42,832 nucleotides of DNA from a virus: the IMG/VR virus record IMGVR_UViG_3300045283_000099, positions 1 to 42,832 of that record; one strand, 5' to 3'. Positions 37,731-42,832 of the stretch are shown piece by piece; position 1 is the first letter of the stretch; each line of letters starts with the position of its first letter. Made by a program: the position numbers and the translations under genes. The notes under the pieces were generated by a model that was not told where the DNA came from, made no database searches, and worked only from the letters and a program-made list of their open reading frames with translations.

Positions 37731-39731
37731 TTGGCCGAAATAGATAGGAACCTGCTCGAAAAGCTCTCCTCCGACCGCGCGCTCGCCTCGGCGGTTCTGT
37801 TCCGGCATCGGCATCCGCAGGAAAGTGCTCCGTTCCACATTGAAATGCTCGATCTGTGGTCAAGCGGGGAAGAGCTTGTTGTTCTGGAGGCGTTCCGCGA
37901 AGCGGGAAAAACCACGTGCGCCGAGGAATTTCTCTGTCTTGGCGGCTGCTACGGCAACTATCCATATGCCCTGATCGTGGGGGAGACGTACTCAAAGGCG
38001 TGTCAAAGGCTTGAGGCCGTCGCCAAGGAAGCGCTGCACAACAAGGCGCTGCACTCCCTCTTTGGCGGCAAGGTGCTATCGCGCAAGCCCACGGAAAACC
38101 GCGTGTGGTTCAAATCCGGCGCTCTCCTGGAGGCGCTTGGATGGGAGATGGAACTCCAGTCGCTTAAGTACCTCGATCACCGCCCCTATCTTGCCTATCT
38201 TGACGACGTGGAAAACCAGGAGCGGGTGCGCGATTCGGATGCCGTCGATCAGAGCGAGCGCAAGTTCTGGCTGGAATTGCTCCCGGCGATGGACAAGATG
38301 AACCGGCGGATCCGGATTACGCAAACGCGCCGCGCCGAGGACTGCCTGATTACCCGCTTCATGACGAACCCGTCCTTTGTCTATCGCGGCTACCCGATCT
38401 GCAACGGCCCGCCCGATGACCCGAAAACCGTGTCCCTGTGGCCCGCGCGCTATTCGATGGAGTGGATTCGCGCCGAGCGGGAACGTTACAAGTCCGCCGG
38501 CCGCCTGAGCGACTTCCTGCAATCCTACATGCTCCAGGCGACGAACCCCGAATCCAAGCCCTTCCGCGACGAGCACATCCGGGCGATGGACACGGCGCCG
38601 TGGCAGTGGATGCCGAAATACGCCATCTACGACCCGGCGCGCACCACGAACCCGGAAAAGTCCGACCAGTGCGGTAAGGTAGTGGTCTCCCGCTTTGGTG
38701 CGCGCATCTTGGTGCACGAATCCCACGGCTACTATTGGAAGCCCGACGCCTTCATTAAGGACTTGTTCGAGACGAACGAGCGGCACGCACCCGCGGCGAT
38801 GGGGGTAGAGAAAAACTCGCTCGATGACTGGCTGATGCAGCCGATCCAGTTGGAAATGATGAAGCGCGGCGTGGCGCTGCCCTTGAAAGCCTTGCAGGCG
38901 CCCCAAGACCGGAACAAGGACACCTTCATCTTGGGCTTACAGGCGTTCTTCGAGGCGGGCGACATTGTGCTAATTGGCGGGAAGATCGCGCATTCTCAGT
39001 TGGTGGCCGAGATTCTGAATTTCCCGAGCGGGACGAAGAACATCCTGAACGCCCTGGCGTATAGTCTCCGCATGTTCAGCGGGCAACCCATCTACGAGGA
39101 CTTCGGGCACGCCAATATCGGCGATGCGCCGGCAGCCCGCGCCGGCGAAACGGTGCATGTCTGCTTCAACGCTACCCCCGCCGAAACCGTGTGCGTGGCG
39201 ATCCTGCGGGATAAACGCTCGCTTTTCGTGGCGGCGGACTTTTCAGCCAGCGGCCAGCCCTCCGAAACCGTCAAAATCCTCGCCGCCGACCTGCGCGCTC
39301 AGTTTCCGGGCGCCCGGTTCTCCATCTGGGTGCCCGCCGAGGTGTACGACCAATACCAGCGCATTGCCCTTGTGCCGGCGCTCCGGGCGGGCGGCATGGT
39401 CCCCTACCGGGGCGAGCACGTGGCGATTGCCCGAGGGTGCCTTGCCGACAAGATCAAGACCGTCGTGCGCCAGCGGCGTATGCTCATGGTGGACGAGAAA
39501 GCGCGGCTGTCGGCGAATGCCCTGTCCGCCGGGTACTGCCTGCCGGTCGAACGCGGCGGGCGGACGAATACCGAGCCCGAGGCGGGGATTTCCAGGCTGG
39601 TAGGGGAAGCTCTGGAGTGTGTTTCTTTCCAGCTTTCGCGGGAGATATTTGACAACCCCATGAAAGGAGCGCACATTTCGGAAAACGCCCAAGGCGTTCA
39701 GTACGCATCTGCCCTTGTACAACGGAGGTAA
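37731..39731 (+). CDS. Terminase large subunit, with unusual C-terminal extension
   Basis: 666 residues from TTG 37731 (GGAG 8 bases before). Walker A-like EAFREAGKTT at 53-62, Walker B YLAYLDDVEN at about 153-162, and an RNase H-like nuclease part with YAIYDPART (D301) and MGVEKNSLDDW (E360). The segment usually holding the last acidic residue (D-x-L-D-ALAY) reads TKNILNALAYSL (N437, N440). A further ~215 residues (about 450-666) follow, larger than typical. It pumps DNA into the prohead and cuts concatemers. Confidence 0.8.
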   Translation: MAEIDRNLLEKLSSDRALASAVLFRHRHPQESAPFHIEMLDLWSSGEELVVLEAFREAGKTTCAEEFLCLGGCYGNYPYALIVGETYSKACQRLEAVAKEALHNKALHSLFGGKVLSRKPTENRVWFKSGALLEALGWEMELQSLKYLDHRPYLAYLDDVENQERVRDSDAVDQSERKFWLELLPAMDKMNRRIRITQTRRAEDCLITRFMTNPSFVYRGYPICNGPPDDPKTVSLWPARYSMEWIRAERERYKSAGRLSDFLQSYMLQATNPESKPFRDEHIRAMDTAPWQWMPKYAIYDPARTTNPEKSDQCGKVVVSRFGARILVHESHGYYWKPDAFIKDLFETNERHAPAAMGVEKNSLDDWLMQPIQLEMMKRGVALPLKALQAPQDRNKDTFILGLQAFFEAGDIVLIGGKIAHSQLVAEILNFPSGTKNILNALAYSLRMFSGQPIYEDFGHANIGDAPAARAGETVHVCFNATPAETVCVAILRDKRSLFVAADFSASGQPSETVKILAADLRAQFPGARFSIWVPAEVYDQYQRIALVPALRAGGMVPYRGEHVAIARGCLADKIKTVVRQRRMLMVDEKARLSANALSAGYCLPVERGGRTNTEPEAGISRLVGEALECVSFQLSREIFDNPMKGAHISENAQGVQYASALVQRR

Positions 39732-39732
39732 C

Positions 39733-39906
39733 ATGGCCATAACTAAGTCGCGCGAAAGTCGGAAATCTCCCAGTCAGAACCCCACAGAATATTTCAAAAG
39801 CGTGCCCAGTGGCGGCACCCACGGCGCGAAGAACTACACCGCGCCGACGAAGCTCTCCGGCGGGCCGCAGCGTGAGAACGTCATGGGCGGCGGGAAGCGG
39901 ACATGA
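39733..39906 (+). CDS. Small basic protein
   Basis: 57 residues from ATG 39733 behind GGAGGTAAC. It is Ser/Lys/Gly-rich (ITKSRESRKSPSQNPTEYFKSVPSGGTHG) and probably disordered. Its stop overlaps the next small gene. It sits between terminase and portal; role unknown. Confidence 0.5.
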   Translation: MAITKSRESRKSPSQNPTEYFKSVPSGGTHGAKNYTAPTKLSGGPQRENVMGGGKRT

Positions 39907-39989
39907 AGAAGAAAATGCCCAAGGAAAAGATGCCCGGCAAGGGCAAGAAGCCGCGGCCGTATGTATACAATATGGTTTGTGCGCCATGA
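39903..39989 (+). CDS. Very small Lys-rich peptide
   Basis: A 28-residue open frame, starting MKKKMPKEKMPGKGKKPRP, with a short hydrophobic end. It overlaps both neighbours (ATGA joints), which supports translation. Function unknown. Confidence 0.35.
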   Translation: MKKKMPKEKMPGKGKKPRPYVYNMVCAP

Positions 39990-40258
39990 ACAAGCCGACC
40001 ATAGGCAGAATTGTCCACGTGCATCGCGGCGCATCCGAGCAGGCTGAACCGGCGATTATCTGCTTCGTGCACAGCGATCGCCTGGTCAATGTCGCGGGAT
40101 TCAGTCACAACGGCGTTCCATTCGCAGCCACGAGCCTGCAACTGCTCCAGGAAAAGGATGCGCCGCCGGCCGGGCACTACGCCGAATGGCCTGTCATCGT
40201 TGCGCCGGAAAAAGCGTCCGTGACTGAGAACGGCGGCAAGCAGGCGGGAAAATCATGA
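39986..40258 (+). CDS. Small unknown protein
   Basis: A 90-residue protein from ATG 39986. The sequence (IGRIVHVHRGASEQAEPAIICFVHSDRLVNVAGFSHNGVPFA) looks like a small beta-barrel of the type found near terminase/portal genes. Overlaps both neighbours. Function unknown. Confidence 0.55.
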   Translation: MNKPTIGRIVHVHRGASEQAEPAIICFVHSDRLVNVAGFSHNGVPFAATSLQLLQEKDAPPAGHYAEWPVIVAPEKASVTENGGKQAGKS

Positions 40259-40476
40259 GCGGCAGCGGAGGCGAAGCGCCCCGCCGCGCGTTCGGCGCAG
40301 TGGCGAAGAAGCCGGCATCGAAGATTCCCGGCACCGACCGCGGACAATTCAGCAAGATGCCCGAAGGCCCGAGCGTCGGCATGAGCGCGAAAGGGCCGAA
40401 GGTCAGGACACCCTCGGGCGGCGGGGTGCTGGCGCAGAAGGCGCGGGAAAACAGGCTCCGTGGCGTGAAAATATAG
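40255..40476 (+). CDS. Small basic, probably disordered protein
   Basis: A 73-residue protein rich in Gly, Pro, Lys and Ser (GEAPRRAFGAVAKKPASKIPG, VRTPSGGGVLAQKARENRL). It ends 12 bases before the portal start. It could bind DNA or the portal, but nothing proves it. Confidence 0.5.
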   Translation: MSGSGGEAPRRAFGAVAKKPASKIPGTDRGQFSKMPEGPSVGMSAKGPKVRTPSGGGVLAQKARENRLRGVKI

Positions 40477-40488
40477 AATCGCGCATGA

Positions 40489-42714
40489 ATGATCTCCAAG
40501 GGCACGTCGAGCAGTAGCAAAAAAAAGAAACATCTGCCGTCAACAACGGTGGATAGCAAGGCCCCCCCCGATACCCTCGAAACCGGCAAGCCGAAGATTG
40601 AAAACTGGGCAGACAAGCCCGAAAGCGCAGCCTACGAGGCAGCGACCAAGCTCTACAACAAAATCGAGGCGTGTTACCGCAACCAAGAAGAACAAGCGGA
40701 CAGAATTTCAGAATTTTGGAATATATTCAACGCGATACCTGACGAGAATCAGGTTTACAGCGGAAATTCCCAAGCCTATGTTCCCGCCGTGCGCGACGCC
40801 ATCAACGCCCGCGCCAAACGCCAACTCAAGCAGCTTTTCCCCGCCAGTCACCGCCACGTAGACGCGATTTCCGCCGACGCGGAGATTCCGTACACGCAAC
40901 TGTCGCTGCTCGAGCACTACATCCGCAAAACGCGCCTGAAAGACACGGTGCGCTCCTGCCTCATTGCCGGGGATGTCACCGGCCAGTGGAATCTGTATAT
41001 CGACTGGACGAAATCCTACCGGCGCGTGACCGGCATCGTGCAGCGCAATCCGATCTTGAAGCAGATCGAAGGGGAGTCCGTTGAAGACCTCGGCTTGGAT
41101 GACCCGCTCGGAGACGATGAAGAAGCCCTGGAGTCCGAGGATGTTGTCGAAGAGGGGCCGGAAATCGTTGACTTTGCTACCGAGGACTTGGCGGTACTTC
41201 CTCCGACAGCGCAATCTATCGAGAAAGCTCAAGCTACCAGCCTGAAACTGCGCATGTCGCAGGAAAAGTTCGAACAGATGGTGGACGAGGGCGTATTCGT
41301 GCTGCCCGAAGGCTACGACTCGGCGGAGGATTTTTTCAAGGGCAAGGCGCAGCCAAGCAAAGGCATCGGCAACCGCAAAGACCCGGCCAAGCAGGCAGTC
41401 CACGGCGCGGGCATCAAGACCGAGGGGACGACTAAATTCGCGCTGATCTACGAGGTGTGCGCGAAGCTCGACCTTGACGGCGACGCGAAGGAACCGGCGA
41501 TGATCTACTACGCTGGCGAAAACGATATCGTCGGCATCATCCGCCAGCCCTATTGGGGCGGGAAGCGCCCGATCATTTCCGAGGCGGTTGATCGGCGCCA
41601 AGGCAGTTTTTTCGGCCGCAGCAAGGTCGAGCCGGTGAAGTACCTGCAATGGAATCTCACGGATTTTTTCAACATGGGGCAGGACAGCGCCATGTATTCT
41701 CTGCTCCCGGTGTTTGCGGCGGACCCGGCGAAGAATCCGAATTGGGCGAGCATGGTCATCGGGCTTGCCGCGGTGTGGCCGATTGCGCCGGGGGATTTGA
41801 AGCCGGTGGAATTTCCGCAGTTGTACAAGGACTCCATGCAGATGTGCTCAGCCATTAAGTCGCAGATTCAGGAGAGTATGGAAGTCAATGAAGCGATGAT
41901 GGGAAAACTTCCGCAGGGCAGAAAGAACAACGCCGTCATCGGCCAGCAGCAGCAGGAGCAGCAGACGAACATTTCCGACAGCGCCCAACGATTTGAGGAA
42001 GTCATCCTGAATCCCATCCTTGAGCGGCTGTTCGAGTACGACCAGCAGTTCCGCACCGACGAAATCACCGTGAAGGCGCGCGGGGAGCTTGGCGTGAAGG
42101 CGAAACTGATTACGATTCCGGTGCAGCAGTGGGGCGAACGCTATTGGTTCTCGTGGCAAGGCACCGAAGTCATGATGGGCCAGCAGCGGCTTCAATCGCA
42201 AATCGGCTGGCTCAATATCTTGAAGGGCATTCCTCCGGCCATGCTGGACGGCCGGCGCCTGTCCGTGCTTCCGATCATCGAGGCCGGCACGGAAAATCTG
42301 TTCGGCCCGGAAGTCGCGCCGCGTATCCTGATCGACGAGCGCAATCAGTTCTCAATCGACCCGGATACGGAGAACGAGCTGCTCAACAATGGCTTTCCGA
42401 CAGAAGTGCATGAGGCCGACGACGACACGAAGCATCTGCAATCGCACATGCGCGCCGCGGCACTGACAGGCGACCTAGCGGGGCTATTCAAGGCGCATCT
42501 GATTGCGCACGGTCAGGCGCTGCAAAGGAAGCGCCAGATGCAAATGGCGCAGCAGCAGGGCACGCCGGGAAGCCCAGGCGGCGGACAACAGCCGGGCGCC
42601 GCGGGCACACCAAGACCGGGCGCGATACCGCAGGCGCCTAAAGGCACACAGCAGCCCCCGGGTTCTGTGCACGCGGACGCGATGGTCGATCCGATGGCGC
42701 AGGGGCGAGGATGA
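40489..42714 (+). CDS. Portal protein (full length)
   Basis: 741 residues. After a short basic tail, the body has KLYNKIEACYRNQEEQADRISEFWNIF, VPAVRDAINARAKRQLKQLF, then RLKDTVRSCLIAGDVTGQWNLYIDW, and the portal-typical stem and crown part with PFFGRSKVEPVKYLQWNLTDFFNMGQDS-like sequence, a Gln-rich INNER helix region (IGQQQQEQQTNISDSAQRF) and a Gly/Pro/Gln-rich tail. The ring is the DNA channel of the head and docks the terminase. A diverged copy of its C-terminal half opens the window (2-1165). The next gene overlaps its stop (ATG 42711). Confidence 0.8.
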   Translation: MISKGTSSSSKKKKHLPSTTVDSKAPPDTLETGKPKIENWADKPESAAYEAATKLYNKIEACYRNQEEQADRISEFWNIFNAIPDENQVYSGNSQAYVPAVRDAINARAKRQLKQLFPASHRHVDAISADAEIPYTQLSLLEHYIRKTRLKDTVRSCLIAGDVTGQWNLYIDWTKSYRRVTGIVQRNPILKQIEGESVEDLGLDDPLGDDEEALESEDVVEEGPEIVDFATEDLAVLPPTAQSIEKAQATSLKLRMSQEKFEQMVDEGVFVLPEGYDSAEDFFKGKAQPSKGIGNRKDPAKQAVHGAGIKTEGTTKFALIYEVCAKLDLDGDAKEPAMIYYAGENDIVGIIRQPYWGGKRPIISEAVDRRQGSFFGRSKVEPVKYLQWNLTDFFNMGQDSAMYSLLPVFAADPAKNPNWASMVIGLAAVWPIAPGDLKPVEFPQLYKDSMQMCSAIKSQIQESMEVNEAMMGKLPQGRKNNAVIGQQQQEQQTNISDSAQRFEEVILNPILERLFEYDQQFRTDEITVKARGELGVKAKLITIPVQQWGERYWFSWQGTEVMMGQQRLQSQIGWLNILKGIPPAMLDGRRLSVLPIIEAGTENLFGPEVAPRILIDERNQFSIDPDTENELLNNGFPTEVHEADDDTKHLQSHMRAAALTGDLAGLFKAHLIAHGQALQRKRQMQMAQQQGTPGSPGGGQQPGAAGTPRPGAIPQAPKGTQQPPGSVHADAMVDPMAQGRG

Positions 42715-42832
42715 AACTCCCTGCGTCGTCCTTTCTCGGCGTCCGCGTAGTCGTGGACTTGGATTCCTGTTGGATGGCAGCAAGTCGCGGGTATCTATGG
42801 TGGAAACGCATTGTTGTCGGTCCCGCGTTTTT
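41556..42832. repeat. Right terminal homology block (partner of 1-1283)
   Basis: Aligns with the left end of the window; identical over the first ~99 bases, one mismatch in the last ~120, diverged between. It shows the genome map closes into a circle or is terminally redundant/permuted, with at least two sequence variants present. Confidence 0.85.
42711..42832 (+). CDS. M48-like metallopeptidase, N-terminal fragment (cut by window end)
   Basis: The first ~40 codons of the peptidase seen complete at 1162-1575, with one base change that turns Pro into Ser (MKLPAPSF versus MKLPASSF). The zinc motifs lie beyond the window end. Overlaps the portal stop as in the other copy. Confidence 0.8.
   Translation, partial: MKLPASSFLGVRVVVDLDSCWMAASRGYLWWKRIVVGPAF

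Noticed and set aside
1-42832. Integrase, CI-type repressor or diversity-generating retroelement
   Set aside because: No tyrosine or serine recombinase, repressor-protease or reverse transcriptase motif was found on either strand.

Overview
The window is essentially one complete genome of a tailed phage with a short-tail (podovirus-like) morphology, about 41.55 kb per unit, GC-rich and very densely coded, with most neighbouring genes overlapping by 1 to 4 bases. The first ~1.28 kb and last ~1.28 kb are homologous (portal 3' part plus start of the next gene). They are near identical at their outer edges but clearly diverged in the middle, so the contig runs once around a circular map and ends in a second variant of the same region. 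No integrase, CI-type repressor, CRISPR array, tRNA or reverse transcriptase was seen, which suggests a lytic phage of a Gram-negative host. Taxonomy of the host cannot be read from the sequence.

Layout. (a) 35352 to 42714 and on through 1 to 19500, + strand: zinc-finger genes, DNA methyltransferase, RuvC-like resolvase, HNH nuclease, large terminase, portal, a tiny M48-like metallopeptidase, decoration-type proteins, scaffold, N4-gp56-type major capsid protein, head-tail connector genes, a tail hub/stabilisation protein, a tail protein, a sulfotransferase-like protein, three large internal (ejection) proteins, a zinc-ribbon protein, a PurD-like ATP-grasp enzyme and an HTH protein that could be the small terminase. 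(b) 19415 to 20431, - strand: one lone unknown gene with its own promoter. (c) 20505 to 23489, + strand: lysis region with several very small membrane proteins, a Tad2-like (DUF2829) anti-defence protein, a lipoprotein-like protein and a transglycosylase-type endolysin. (d) 23494 to 30529, - strand: early operon from a strong promoter at 30570 to 30599, with a Sak4-like ATPase, a RecE-like nuclease, an HNH nuclease and many small unknown genes. (e) 30663 to 32665, + strand: small regulators, a DUF6283 protein, a 345-nt hairpin-rich non-coding stretch and a Mom-like/GNAT-like protein. (f) 32662 to 34619, - strand: helicase, replication protein and an excisionase-type HTH protein, followed by a 730-nt iteron-bearing, origin-like gap ending in a consensus promoter at 35296.

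The most unusual signal is a short N-terminal peptide, consensus hydrophobic-[R/K]-x-[F/Y]-L-x-L-G-[I/V/L], on six separate virion proteins including scaffold and major capsid protein. The six copies use different codons, so selection acts on the peptide and not on a DNA repeat. Directly upstream of this gene group lies a 137-residue HExxH/ExxxD metallopeptidase, a plausible but unproven processing enzyme. Other points of interest are an in-frame amber codon joining a tagged protein to a lectin-like domain, a hairpin array ahead of the Mom-like gene, two probably leaderless HTH regulator genes, and a RecE-like nuclease and terminase nuclease that each lack an expected acidic residue.
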